Part shown: in pieces, positions 50,018-58,835 of the stretch | Layout of the letters: each line of letters begins with the position of its first letter | Position numbering within the stretch: the first letter of the stretch is position 1 | DNA from: Kribbella italica | GTDB taxonomy: Bacteria; Actinomycetota; Actinomycetes; Propionibacteriales; Kribbellaceae | Direction of reading: 5' to 3' | NCBI RefSeq assembly: GCF_014205135.1 | Contig: NZ_JACHMY010000001.1 | Span: 3,844,001 to 3,908,000 of the forward strand | Length of the DNA: 64,000 nt | The notes under the pieces: model-generated | What the model saw: only the letters and a program-made list of their open reading frames with translations | Told to the model about the DNA's origin: nothing | The model's database searches: none | Position numbers and translations under genes: made by a program

Positions 50018-50995
50018 CTACAGCTGGTCGTCGTACGCGGACAATGCCTCTCGGGCCGTGTTGGCGATCTGGGCGCCCAGGTCGGCTGGTTCCAGGACTG
50101 TGGCGGAGCCGCCGAGGCGGAGGACCAGGCGTTGGAGCCAGGAGGTGTCGGCTACGCGGAGCTGGATGATGAGGGAACCGTCGGGGCCCTCTTCGACCGA
50201 CTCGGTGGGGTAGTACTCGGCGACCCACCGCGCAGGGGGTGCGAGTGACACGGTGGCCAGGAGGTCGCACTCCGACGGCTGGAACATGCCGTTGGAGAGG
50301 TCTCGTGGCGTCGCCTCAGGCGGGGGCTCGCTGGGGAGGTCGAGGAGCTTGACGCCGGCGATGCGGTCGAGGCGGAAGAGGCGGACGTCCTCGGCGAGGC
50401 GGCACCAGGCTTCCAGGTACGTGCGGCCCTCCGAGACGACCAGGCGCATCGGGTCGACGTCGCGCTCGGTGGTCTCGTCGCGGGACGGTACGTCGTACGT
50501 GAGGTGCAGGCGGCGCTTGCCGGCCAGGCCGCGGTTGACGGTCTCGGCGATCTCGGGTGCGGCGGGCTCGACGTGCACGTGCGCGGCCGCGCCCTCGACG
50601 GCAGCGGCGCCCGCGCCGGCGGCCGTCTCCAGCTTGGCGATCGCGCGGTCGACGGCGTCGCGGTCCGCGCCGGCGGTGACCTCGCGCAGGGTCCGCAGCG
50701 CGGTCAGCAGCGCCAGCGCCTCGTCCGCGGCCAGGCGCAGCGGCCGCGCCAGATAGTCGGCGTTGTTCAGGTGGATGACGCCTTCGCCCTCGGCGGCGTC
50801 GATGTCGATCTCGATCAGGTCGCCCATCTGCGCGCCCGGCAGCCCGCAGAACCACAGCACCTTCAGGTCCGCGATGATCTGCTTAGGCCGTACGCCGAAG
50901 TCCGCCGCGACGTCGTCGACCCGCGCCCCGTCGTTCTCCCGCAGGTACGGCACCAGCGCCAGCAACCGCTGCACCTGATCACGCGCGTTGCTCAT
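50018..50995 (-). CDS. pafC: PafC, WYL-domain transcriptional regulator
   Basis: A 325-residue protein. An N-terminal winged helix (RDQVQRLLALVPYLRENDGA, then FGVRPKQIIADLKVLWFCGL) spans about residues 4-55. The WYL sensor part (RLHLTYDVPSRDETTERDVD; RTYLEAWCRLAEDVRLFRLDRI) lies about 165-245, with a C-terminal WCX-like region. PafB and PafC act together as activator of the mycobacterial LexA-independent DNA-damage response. The ATG at 50995 overlaps the pafB stop (ATGA). Confidence 0.93.
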   Translation of the reverse strand: MSNARDQVQRLLALVPYLRENDGARVDDVAADFGVRPKQIIADLKVLWFCGLPGAQMGDLIEIDIDAAEGEGVIHLNNADYLARPLRLAADEALALLTALRTLREVTAGADRDAVDRAIAKLETAAGAGAAAVEGAAAHVHVEPAAPEIAETVNRGLAGKRRLHLTYDVPSRDETTERDVDPMRLVVSEGRTYLEAWCRLAEDVRLFRLDRIAGVKLLDLPSEPPPEATPRDLSNGMFQPSECDLLATVSLAPPARWVAEYYPTESVEEGPDGSLIIQLRVADTSWLQRLVLRLGGSATVLEPADLGAQIANTAREALSAYDDQL

Positions 50996-51951
50996 CCGAC
51001 CCCCGCCACCGTGCGCAGCCTGCGCAGTACGCCGTCCAGCACGTCGCCCGGGCCCTCGACCACGGCATCCGGCCCGTACGACGCGATCTCCTCGGCCAGC
51101 ACGCCCGAGTCGGCGTACGGAACATGCAGCAGGTCCCAGCCCTCCTCGTACGGCTCGATCGCGTTCGCGCGGCGGCGCAGGCTGACGCACGAGCCGGTGC
51201 GCGCCCGGACCTTCGCCTCGGACGTCGGCCGCGGCGGCGCCAGCTCGGAGACGAGCGAGCGCAGATCGGTCCCCTCCGGCACCGTGAACGCCCCGGCCGA
51301 GCCGACGGTCCTCACGTTCCCGCCGATCCGCGACATCCGGAACATCCGCGTCGCCTCCCGGTCGCGGTCGCGGCCGACGACGTACCAGCGGCCGTGCCAC
51401 GACACGATCCCCCACGGCTCCAGCGTCCGCAGCGTCGCCTCGGACGCGCCGGAACGCCGGTGCTCGAAGCGGACCGCCGTCCGGCTGACCACCGCGGACC
51501 ACAGCGGGTCGAAGGCCGGCTCGGACGCGCCGACGTGCGGCTCGATCGCGCTCAGCGCGGACTGGTCGGTCTGGATCCCGGCCGCCTTCAGCTTCAGCAC
51601 CGCCGAGGTGGTCGCCTCGGCCAGGCTGGCGTGCTGCCAGACCCGCGCGGCGACACCGAGTACGGCGGCCTCGTCGGGCTCCAGATGCACCTCGGGCAGC
51701 TCGAAGACGTCGCGGCGGATCCGGTAGCCGACGTCGTCGGAGAAGAACTTGTCGATGGTGCCCATCTCGATCGGGATGCCGAGGTCGCGCAACTCGTCCT
51801 TGTCGCGCTCGAACATCTTCTCGAAGGCGTCGTCGGTCTGCCCGGCGTAGCCCTCGACCACCTCGCGGATCCGCTCCTTGGTCACGTACGTGCGCGCGAC
51901 CAGCAGGCAGATCACCAGGTTGAGCAGCCGCTCACTCTTCCGCGCCGACAC
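50992..51951 (-). CDS. pafB: PafB, WYL-domain transcriptional regulator
   Basis: A 319-residue protein. The N-terminal winged helix is KSERLLNLVICLLVARTYVT, then DAFEKMFERDKDELRDLGIPIE (about residues 5-65). The WYL segment is near residues 190-235 (GRWYVVGRDRDREATRMFRMSRI). It forms the DNA-damage-response activator with PafC. A LexA-box-like site lies 46 bp upstream of its start. ATG 51951 gives the conserved start. Confidence 0.93.
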   Translation of the reverse strand: MSARKSERLLNLVICLLVARTYVTKERIREVVEGYAGQTDDAFEKMFERDKDELRDLGIPIEMGTIDKFFSDDVGYRIRRDVFELPEVHLEPDEAAVLGVAARVWQHASLAEATTSAVLKLKAAGIQTDQSALSAIEPHVGASEPAFDPLWSAVVSRTAVRFEHRRSGASEATLRTLEPWGIVSWHGRWYVVGRDRDREATRMFRMSRIGGNVRTVGSAGAFTVPEGTDLRSLVSELAPPRPTSEAKVRARTGSCVSLRRRANAIEPYEEGWDLLHVPYADSGVLAEEIASYGPDAVVEGPGDVLDGVLRRLRTVAGVG

Positions 51952-51996
51952 CCGACCACCTTACGGGTTCAGGAGGCCGAATCACGCAGTGCACGC

Positions 51997-52010
51997 CGAA
52001 CAGGTGTTCT
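51997..52010. promoter_or_regulatory. SOS (LexA) box-like site between pafB and DUF3866 gene
   Basis: CGAACAGGTGTTCT matches the Gram-positive LexA consensus CGAACRNRYGTTYC except for the last base. It lies 46 bp before pafB (minus strand) and 55 bp before the DUF3866 gene (plus strand), in promoter position for both. Confidence 0.55.
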
Positions 52011-52064
52011 AATCGCCGATGGGTTCAGCGAGGTCAACTTACTTAACCCCGCTAAAGTCGGCGC

Positions 52065-53165
52065 GTGATCCGTTGGCGTGAAGGTGTGGTGACCGAACTC
52101 GGCCGCGCGTGGACCGGCGCCCAGGAGCTGAAAGTAGCCGTAGAAGAGCAGACAGTTAAGGCTCTGGCCTATCCAAACCTCGTCGGCCAACCACAACAGG
52201 GCGACCGCGTGCTGCTCAACGTCGGCGCCCTCGACCGCGGCCTCGGTACCGGCGGCTACGCGCTCGTCGTCGCGATCCCCGACCGCCTCCCCGCCGATCC
52301 GCCCGAGAGCGGCCATCTGGTCAAGGCCCGCTACACCCCACTCCAGGCGATGGTCCTCGGCGCGGACGAGCAGGACTCCCCCGACCACGACGTCCTGCGC
52401 GACGCCGACGACTTGTTCGGTACGCCGGTAGTCGTGGCCGACCTCCACTCCGCCCTCCCCGCCGTCCTCGCCGGCGTCTACGAGACGCGCCCGACCACCC
52501 GAGTCGTCTACGTGATGACCGACGGCGGCGCCCTCCCGCTCGCGTTCTCGCGCACGGTCGCCTCGCTGCGCGACAGCGGCTGGCTGGCCGGGACGGTGAC
52601 CGTCGGCCAGGCGTACGGCGGCGACCGCGAGGCCGTCACCGTCCACACCGGCCTGCTCACGGCGGCCCACGTCCTCGCCGCCGAGCTGATCGTCATCACC
52701 CAGGGCCCGGGCAACCTCGGCACCGGGACGCGCTGGGGTTTCTCCGGCGTCCAGTCCGGCGAGGCCGTCAACGCGGTCGGCACGCTCGGCGGCCGCGCGG
52801 TCGCGTCGCTGCGGATCTCCGAGGCCGACCCGCGCCCGCGCCACCGCGGGATCTCGCACCACAGCCTCACGGCGTACGGGCGGGTGGCGCTGCAGCCGGC
52901 CGACGTCGTCGTACCGGATCTCGAGGGCGACTTCGGCGACGCCGTCCGAGACGCCGCCGAGCCGCTGAAGGCGCGGCACCGCGTCGTACGGGTCGGTGTC
53001 GAGGGCCTGTACGACGCCCTGCGGGCCGCGCCGGTCAAGCTGTCGACGATGGGCCGGGACCTGGACGGCGACCGCGCGTACTTCGAGGCGGCGGCCGCGT
53101 CGGGCCGGCACGCGGCCCGGCTGGTGGATGTACCACCACCCGTTTCGGGGTCCCAGTACTCCTGA
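52065..53165 (+). CDS. DUF3866 family protein
   Basis: A 366-residue protein of unknown function. It has GDRVLLNVGALDRGLGTGGYALVVAIP near residues 46-70, then VVVADLHSALPAVL and VYVMTDGGALPLAFSR near 120-160, and ITQGPGNLGTGTRWGFSG near 210. The glycine-rich blocks suggest a nucleotide- or cofactor-binding fold, but nothing is proven. The gene is commonly found beside pafBC in actinobacteria. It starts at GTG 52065. The upstream gap contains the LexA-like box. Confidence 0.8.
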   Translation: MIRWREGVVTELGRAWTGAQELKVAVEEQTVKALAYPNLVGQPQQGDRVLLNVGALDRGLGTGGYALVVAIPDRLPADPPESGHLVKARYTPLQAMVLGADEQDSPDHDVLRDADDLFGTPVVVADLHSALPAVLAGVYETRPTTRVVYVMTDGGALPLAFSRTVASLRDSGWLAGTVTVGQAYGGDREAVTVHTGLLTAAHVLAAELIVITQGPGNLGTGTRWGFSGVQSGEAVNAVGTLGGRAVASLRISEADPRPRHRGISHHSLTAYGRVALQPADVVVPDLEGDFGDAVRDAAEPLKARHRVVRVGVEGLYDALRAAPVKLSTMGRDLDGDRAYFEAAAASGRHAARLVDVPPPVSGSQYS

Positions 53166-53196
53166 TTCCGGCGCCGCCGAGGCGGATCCTCGGAGT

Positions 53197-53697
53197 ATGG
53201 AAACTCGTGTCGCACCCTCACCGCTGACCGCACGCGCCGCGACCGGCGCCTGGCTGCTGGCCGTCGGCGCCGGCGTCGCCGAGTCGGTCCTCGGCCTGAC
53301 CCTCGCGATCCACGACGGCGCCTCCGTGCTCGGCCTGGTCGCCCAGGTCGCCTTGCGCACAATTCTGTACGGCGGCCTGTTCGTCGTCATCGACGGCTAC
53401 TTCCGCCACGGCGTCGCGTGGTCCCGCTGGGTGCTCGCCGGCCTGCTCGGCACGATCGGCACGGCCAGCCTCCTGATCGGACCGATCACTTGGCTGACCG
53501 GCCACTCCCTCGGCGACCTCTCCCTCACCCCGGTCCTCTTCCTCGAAGCCGCTCTGCGGACGGTCCACGTCCTCGCGGTGATCGCGGCGCTCGGCCTCAC
53601 CTTCCACCCCGACACGAACCAGTGGTTCCGCCGCCGGGCCGGACACCAGGCGGGCATGACAAAGGGCCGGCCCCGAACCTCGGAGCCGGCCCTCTGA
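53197..53697 (+). CDS. Small membrane protein of unknown function
   Basis: A 166-residue protein with four hydrophobic segments: AATGAWLLAVGAGVAESVLGLTLAI, VALRTILYGGLFVVIDGYF, WVLAGLLGTIGTASLLI and LRTVHVLAVIAALGLTF. It ends in a short basic tail. No family recognised. It starts at ATG 53197 after TCGGAG, 31 bp downstream of the DUF3866 gene. A terminator hairpin overlaps its last codons. Confidence 0.7.
   Translation: METRVAPSPLTARAATGAWLLAVGAGVAESVLGLTLAIHDGASVLGLVAQVALRTILYGGLFVVIDGYFRHGVAWSRWVLAGLLGTIGTASLLIGPITWLTGHSLGDLSLTPVLFLEAALRTVHVLAVIAALGLTFHPDTNQWFRRRAGHQAGMTKGRPRTSEPAL
53663..53693. terminator. Hairpin at the convergent gene ends
   Basis: AGGGCCGGC (53663-53671) pairs with GCCGGCCCT (53685-53693), with an inner CCG/CGG. 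It sits inside the last codons of the membrane-protein gene and 14 bp from the end of the convergent FKBP gene. Confidence 0.7.
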
Positions 53698-53706
53698 CGG
53701 GGGTTC

Positions 53707-54660
53707 CTACTGCTGCTTGCCCGCCGGGAAGTTGTTCATCAGGTCGATCACGGCGAACGCGTTGACGGTCTTGCCCTTGTCGTCCTTCGACGGCGGGAGC
53801 TCGACGAGCACGCGGCTGCCGATCGGGATACCGGCCAGGGCGTCGAGCGCGCCGGCCTGACCTGTCGGGCCGGGGCCGACCTGAAGCTCGGCCGGAGCGC
53901 CGGCCTGGCCCTGCTGGCCGTCCCAGGTGCTCGCCTGCTTCTTGCCGGTGTAGTCGAAGATCGCGTACCGCGCGACGACCGTGCTGGCCTTGTCGACCGG
54001 CTTGCCCTTGCCCGTCGCGATCACGACCGGCTTGCCGGGCTTGGCCGGCGGCTTCGACCCGGCCGGGACGGTCACCTTCGGCTCGGCGTTCAGCTCACCG
54101 GTGACCTTGAACTTGGTGACCGGAGCCGCGACCGGCTCGGCGTCCAGCTTGGTGTCGTTGGCGGCCACGGCGACCAGGTCGACGACGAAGATCAGCGTGT
54201 CGTCGCCCTTGATGCCGGCCTGCTCGTTGCCCTGCTCCTTGTAGCCCTTGTCCGCGGGGATCGACATCATCACGCGGCTGCCGAGCTTCTTGCCGACCAG
54301 GCCCTCGTCCCAGCCGGCGATGACGCCGCCGACCCCGATCGGGAACGACGACGGCGCGCCGCGGTCGTAGGAGTTGTCGAAGACCTTGCCGTCGCGCCAG
54401 ATCTGGCCGAGGTAGTTCGCGGTGAGCAGTTCACCCTTCTTGACCTCGGCGCCGTCGCCCTCCTTGAGGACCTCGGTGACGAGAGTCTTGTCCGGCTCAC
54501 CGTCGCGGTGGGTGACGGTCGGCTTCTTGCCGAACTCCGACTCCACCTTGACTCCGGCGGCGCCGAAGTCCTTGCTCCCGCCGGACTCCGAGCCGCAGGC
54601 GGCCAGGGAGGACCCCAGCGCGATCACCGCGACGACACTCAGCAGCTTGCGCACGAACAA
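53707..54660 (-). CDS. FKBP-type peptidyl-prolyl isomerase lipoprotein
   Basis: A 317-residue secreted lipoprotein (lipobox LAAC, C22). The first FKBP domain (about residues 55-160) has GELLTANYLGQIWRDGKVFDNSYDRG, GVIAGWDEGLVGKKLGSRVMM and IPADKGY, with the conserved catalytic-pocket aromatic residues. A second, degenerate FKBP-like domain follows (about 205-310: VVARYAIFDYTGK, IPIGSRVLVELPP). It acts as a folding helper at the outer face of the membrane. Its position near pafA and pafBC is conserved in actinobacteria. Divergent from the binding-protein gene at 54963. Confidence 0.92.
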   Translation of the reverse strand: MFVRKLLSVVAVIALGSSLAACGSESGGSKDFGAAGVKVESEFGKKPTVTHRDGEPDKTLVTEVLKEGDGAEVKKGELLTANYLGQIWRDGKVFDNSYDRGAPSSFPIGVGGVIAGWDEGLVGKKLGSRVMMSIPADKGYKEQGNEQAGIKGDDTLIFVVDLVAVAANDTKLDAEPVAAPVTKFKVTGELNAEPKVTVPAGSKPPAKPGKPVVIATGKGKPVDKASTVVARYAIFDYTGKKQASTWDGQQGQAGAPAELQVGPGPTGQAGALDALAGIPIGSRVLVELPPSKDDKGKTVNAFAVIDLMNNFPAGKQQ

Positions 54661-54962
54661 AGCACCTCAAAATATCCCGGCGCGGACCCCGCGCCTGCTG
54701 GACGGCCATGAACGGGCCCACACTAGCGGGCACGACCAAGCCGCGGATCAGCCGCCTGCGTCACTGTTCGATCACGTCACGCAACGTCGATCGGTGTGGT
54801 CCGGCCACCGGCACCAGCGTCACGATCAGCGATCGGGCATGGCCGCTTCGCGAACAAGTGTGGCCGTTTTGTGAACAGATTACTTTCCCCATCCTCTTTA
54901 CTAACTACCTTTGTCCCGACAAGATCGGGTCCCGACGCTCCGCCCCGTCGAGAGGATCAACG
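54661..54962. promoter_or_regulatory. Divergent intergenic region with a 17-bp direct repeat
   Basis: The 302-bp gap between the FKBP gene (minus) and the family-5 binding protein (plus) holds no gene. TGGCCG-TT-G-GAACA occurs at 54840-54856 and again at 54861-54877, 21 bp apart (two helical turns on the same face). The position upstream of the binding-protein gene fits a dimeric activator or repressor site. No regulator gene is next to it. Confidence 0.55.
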
Positions 54963-56849
54963 ATGAAGTTGCCGCGCGTAGTCAGTGGCGCCAGAAGGCG
55001 CCTGGTTGCCCTGGTCTCGGCCTGCCTGGTGGTCACGCTGGTGGCAGCCTGCACCGCGGGCACGGCCGGCGGGGGAAGCAGTACCGGGAACTCCGGCGGG
55101 AACTCCGGCGGCACCGCGGCCGGCGACTCCAGCAAGTTCCTCACGTTCTTCCCGTGCTGCAGCTGGGGCACGACGTGGTCCTACAACCCGTACAACGTGA
55201 ACCAGCTCGGTATCCAGAACGACTTCATCTCGATGCGGCTGGCGATCGTGAAGTCACCGAGCCTCACCGAGTTCATCCCGCAGCTGGCCGACAAGTGGGC
55301 GGTCGAGAACGGCAAGCTCAACGTCCACCTGCGCGACGACGCGAAGTGGCAGGACGGCACCGCGGTGACGAGCAAGGACCTGCACGACACCGCCATCCTG
55401 AACGGGCTCCGCGGTGACGGGTTCTGGAGCGACATCACCGACGTCGCCGTCGTCGACGACAAGACGGTCGCCTTCACTCTCAAGAAAGGCCAGCCGGAGT
55501 CACTGGCGAAGCTGGACATCCTGAACTCGATCCGCCCCTTTCCGTCCAGCGTGTACGGCAAGCTCGTCACCGACCAGCTGAAGCAGGACGTGATCAAGTA
55601 CTTCCGCACGCTGCAGCAGAGTCCGGAGCAGGCCACGAAGCTGCCCGAGTCCAAGCGGATGGGTGACGCGTTCAAGGACCTGGCCGCGATGAAGGTCGAC
55701 AAGTTGATCGGCAACGGGCCGTTCCAGCTGGAGAACATCACCACCAAGGAAGCCAAGCTGGTCAAGTGGAACGACTTCTGGGACGCGGACAAGATCAAGT
55801 TCGCCGGCATCCGGTACCTGAACGGGTCCACGCAGACCGTCTACCCGCAGTTGTTCAGCGGCAACGTGCACCTGTCCAACGTGTACATGCCGCCGCCGAT
55901 CCTCAACCGCTGGAAGACGACCCCCGACTCCAACACGGCGCTCCCGCTCGGGTTCGGGTTCGCCATCGCCTTCAACAGCAACCAGAAGCCGCTCGACTCC
56001 AAGGCGGTCCGCCAGGCCCTCGCGTACGCGATTCCGCGCCAGCAGATCAGCGAGGCGGCCTACGGCACCGACGATGCGGCCGGTGGGACCTGGAAGGAGG
56101 TCAACACCGGCATCTCGCCGACGCTCGAGGAGATCTACCTCAAGCCTGAGCAGGTCGCGAAGCTGAACAAGTATCCGCTCGACCTGGCCAAGGCGACCGC
56201 ACTGCTGCAGGGCGAGGGCTTCACCAAGAAGGGCGACCAGTGGATCAAGCCGGACGGCAAACCGTTCACGCTCACGTTCACGGCCAACGCCGAGACCACC
56301 GACATCGTCACGTCGTTCAACTCCGCGGCCAAGGCGCTGACCGCGTTCGGGATCAAGTCCGAGGTGAACGCGACCTCGGGGGCGCAGCAGGACGCCGATC
56401 AGCACAACGGTGACTTCCAGGCCGGCATGGCGTTCGTCGGTGGTGGCAACCCGCTCCAGATGTACAACTTCCTGCTCGGCCCGGGCTACAACTTCACCCG
56501 TCAGGGCAACTACGCCGGAAAGCGCGGGATCGGGTTCGGCCCGGCCAAGAACGTTCCCGGTCTCGGTCAGGTCGACGTGGCCAGCACCATCGACCGGCAG
56601 CTCCGCACCGTCGAACCGGGCGAGGAGATGAACAAGCAGGTGTGGAACTGGGCTCAGCTGGTCAATGAGGAGGTGCCCTACATCTGGTACGCGACCAAGG
56701 TCTACCAGTTCCCGTTCTCCACCAAGGAGTTCACGAACTGGCCGCCCCTGGGCGAGAACAAGACCAGTGAACTCTGGGACATCATCAGCGCGGACATGAA
56801 CGGCGGCCTCTCGCTGGCGATGCAGCAGGGCTACATCACGCCCAAGTAG
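54963..56849 (+). CDS. ABC transporter family-5 substrate-binding lipoprotein
   Basis: A 628-residue family-5 (DppA/OppA-like) binding protein. The signal peptide ends in the lipobox LVAAC (C30), followed by a glycine/serine-rich linker. The mature part contains ADKWAVENGKLNVHLRDDAKWQDG (typical of family 5) near residue 110, ALAYAIPRQQISEAAYG near 355, and GEEMNKQVWNWAQLVNEEVPYIW near 555. It captures oligopeptides, or in some actinobacteria oligosaccharides. ATG 54963 lies after GAGAGGATCA. First gene of a five-gene importer operon. Confidence 0.93.
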   Translation: MKLPRVVSGARRRLVALVSACLVVTLVAACTAGTAGGGSSTGNSGGNSGGTAAGDSSKFLTFFPCCSWGTTWSYNPYNVNQLGIQNDFISMRLAIVKSPSLTEFIPQLADKWAVENGKLNVHLRDDAKWQDGTAVTSKDLHDTAILNGLRGDGFWSDITDVAVVDDKTVAFTLKKGQPESLAKLDILNSIRPFPSSVYGKLVTDQLKQDVIKYFRTLQQSPEQATKLPESKRMGDAFKDLAAMKVDKLIGNGPFQLENITTKEAKLVKWNDFWDADKIKFAGIRYLNGSTQTVYPQLFSGNVHLSNVYMPPPILNRWKTTPDSNTALPLGFGFAIAFNSNQKPLDSKAVRQALAYAIPRQQISEAAYGTDDAAGGTWKEVNTGISPTLEEIYLKPEQVAKLNKYPLDLAKATALLQGEGFTKKGDQWIKPDGKPFTLTFTANAETTDIVTSFNSAAKALTAFGIKSEVNATSGAQQDADQHNGDFQAGMAFVGGGNPLQMYNFLLGPGYNFTRQGNYAGKRGIGFGPAKNVPGLGQVDVASTIDRQLRTVEPGEEMNKQVWNWAQLVNEEVPYIWYATKVYQFPFSTKEFTNWPPLGENKTSELWDIISADMNGGLSLAMQQGYITPK

Positions 56850-56919
56850 TACCTGCACCGTCCGGTCGGCACCTTCCCCCCGGTGCCGACCGGTACCGCC
56901 CCGACCCCGGAAGGCGCTG

Positions 56920-57987
56920 ATGGTTTCCTACATCCTGAAACGACTGGCGATGTCGTTGCTGATCATCTACATCGTCATCTCCCTGTCGTTCTTCATGATC
57001 CGGCTGATGCCCGGCAGCCCGATGGCGGCTCTGGAGGCCCAGTTGCGGATGCAGGGCGGCCTGAGCGAGGTCGAGATCCAGCAACGGATCAGCGCGGTCT
57101 ACAGCGTGACGCCGGACGCTCCGGTCTGGGAGCAGTACCTGCGGTACGTGTGGGGCGCGGTCCGCGGCGACCTCGGCCGCCCGATCACCAACCCGGGCAC
57201 GACCGTGGTGGCGGTGATCGCCGAGGCCCTGCCCTGGACGATCATGGTGGTGGCGGTGTCGCTGATCATCAGCTTCGTCATCGGGATCGCGGTCGGGGCG
57301 ATGATGGCCGCCTTCCAGAACAGCCGGTTCTCCCAGGCGATGACCTTCGTCGTCTCCTTTCTGAGCGCCGTTCCGAGCTACCTGGTGGCGATCGCGCTGC
57401 TCTACGTCCTCACCAGCGTCTATCAGGTGTTTCCGTCCGGTGGCGCCTACGGGATCGACGTCACGCCAGGGTTCAACGGCCCGTACGTGATCAGCGTGCT
57501 CTACCACGCCATCCTGCCGATCGCCGCGTCGGTGATCACGTCGTTCGGTGGCTGGGCCCTCGGCATGAAGGGCAGCGCCGTCTCGGTGCTCGGCGCCGAG
57601 TACGTCCGGGCGGCCGAGTCCCGCGGCCTGAGCGATCGGCGGATCACCCAGTCCTACGTCGGGCGCAACTCGATGCTGCCGATGGTGACGCAGCTGGCCC
57701 TGTCCGTGGGCTTCATGTTCGGCGGCTCGGTGTTCATCGAGACCTACTTCCAGTACCCGGGGATCGGGTTCTACATGATCCAGTCGGTCGGCCAGCGCGA
57801 CTACTCGCTGATGATGGGCTGCTTCCTGCTGATCACCGTCTCGGTGATCATCACCAATCTCCTGGTCGACCTGCTCTACCCGTTGGTCGACCCGCGGATC
57901 GCCAATCCGGCCGCCCGCGCCCGCGCGGCCGACCAGCCCGCCGACCCCGATCAGGAAGTGCTGCCGGCAGGAGGTTCGATGGCATGA
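56920..57987 (+). CDS. Peptide/oligosaccharide ABC transporter permease (DppB type)
   Basis: A 355-residue permease with six helices. It starts MVSYILKRLAMSLLIIYIVI, the DppB/OppB N-terminus. The EAA loop is LGAEYVRAAESRGLSDRRITQSYVGRN near residue 230; PGIGFYMIQSVGQRDY follows. The C-terminal tail is extended. It ends overlapping the next gene (ATGA). Confidence 0.93.
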   Translation: MVSYILKRLAMSLLIIYIVISLSFFMIRLMPGSPMAALEAQLRMQGGLSEVEIQQRISAVYSVTPDAPVWEQYLRYVWGAVRGDLGRPITNPGTTVVAVIAEALPWTIMVVAVSLIISFVIGIAVGAMMAAFQNSRFSQAMTFVVSFLSAVPSYLVAIALLYVLTSVYQVFPSGGAYGIDVTPGFNGPYVISVLYHAILPIAASVITSFGGWALGMKGSAVSVLGAEYVRAAESRGLSDRRITQSYVGRNSMLPMVTQLALSVGFMFGGSVFIETYFQYPGIGFYMIQSVGQRDYSLMMGCFLLITVSVIITNLLVDLLYPLVDPRIANPAARARAADQPADPDQEVLPAGGSMA

Positions 57988-58835
57988 GATTCCTCAGCGA
58001 CCTGTGGCGGATCCTGCGCCACGACAAGGGGGCCCTGATCGGCGGAGCGATCGTGCTGATCTACTGCCTGGCGGCGGTCTTCGGCCCGATCTTCGTCGAG
58101 GTGGGCAACGAGCAGGACGCGAGCCAGGCGTACCTGGCTCCGTCACTGCAGCATCCACTCGGCACCGACGCCCTCGGACAGGGTGTCCTGTCCCAGATCA
58201 TCGTGGGCACCCGGCCGATCATGATCGTCGGCGTACTGTCCGCGGTGGTCACGGTCTTCGTCGGCGTGGCGATCGGCCTGCTGACCGGGTACGTCGGCGG
58301 AGTGGCCGACACGGTCATCATGCGGATCACCGACATCTTCCTCACCATTCCCGGCCTGCCGCTGATCATCGTCCTGGCCAGCGTGATCAACACCACCAAC
58401 CCGGTCGTACTGGCCCTCATCCTGTCGATCACCGCCTGGGCGGGCCTGGCCCGGGCGATCCGGTCCCAAGCCATGAGTCTGCGGAGCAGAGAGTTCGTCG
58501 AAGCGGCCAAACTCCAGGGCGTCTCGCTCAGCAACATGGTCGGACGGCAACTGCTGCCGAACGTCGGGCCGTACGTCGCGATCCACTTCCTGCTGGCCAT
58601 CACCGGCGCCATCTACGCGTCCGTGGGCCTGTTCCTGCTCGGCATCGCTCCGATCAGCGGCAACAACTGGGGCATCATGATCAACCTGGCGATGGCGCAA
58701 GGAGCGTTGTACACCACCGACAGCGCGTTCTACCTGTTCTCCCCGATGGCCGCGATCGTCATCCTGCAGGTGGCGTTCGTGTTCTTCTCCCGCGCGCTCG
58801 ACAGCGTGTTCAACCCGAGGCTGCGTGTCCAGTGA
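57984..58835 (+). CDS. Peptide/oligosaccharide ABC transporter permease (DppC type)
   Basis: A 283-residue permease. It has helix 1 GALIGGAIVLIYCLAAVFGP, HPLGTDALGQGVLSQIIVG (DppC family motif) near residue 55, and the EAA loop SREFVEAAKLQGVSLSNMVGR near 172. It starts at ATG 57984 overlapping dppB-like; its stop overlaps the next GTG. Confidence 0.92.
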   Translation: MRFLSDLWRILRHDKGALIGGAIVLIYCLAAVFGPIFVEVGNEQDASQAYLAPSLQHPLGTDALGQGVLSQIIVGTRPIMIVGVLSAVVTVFVGVAIGLLTGYVGGVADTVIMRITDIFLTIPGLPLIIVLASVINTTNPVVLALILSITAWAGLARAIRSQAMSLRSREFVEAAKLQGVSLSNMVGRQLLPNVGPYVAIHFLLAITGAIYASVGLFLLGIAPISGNNWGIMINLAMAQGALYTTDSAFYLFSPMAAIVILQVAFVFFSRALDSVFNPRLRVQ

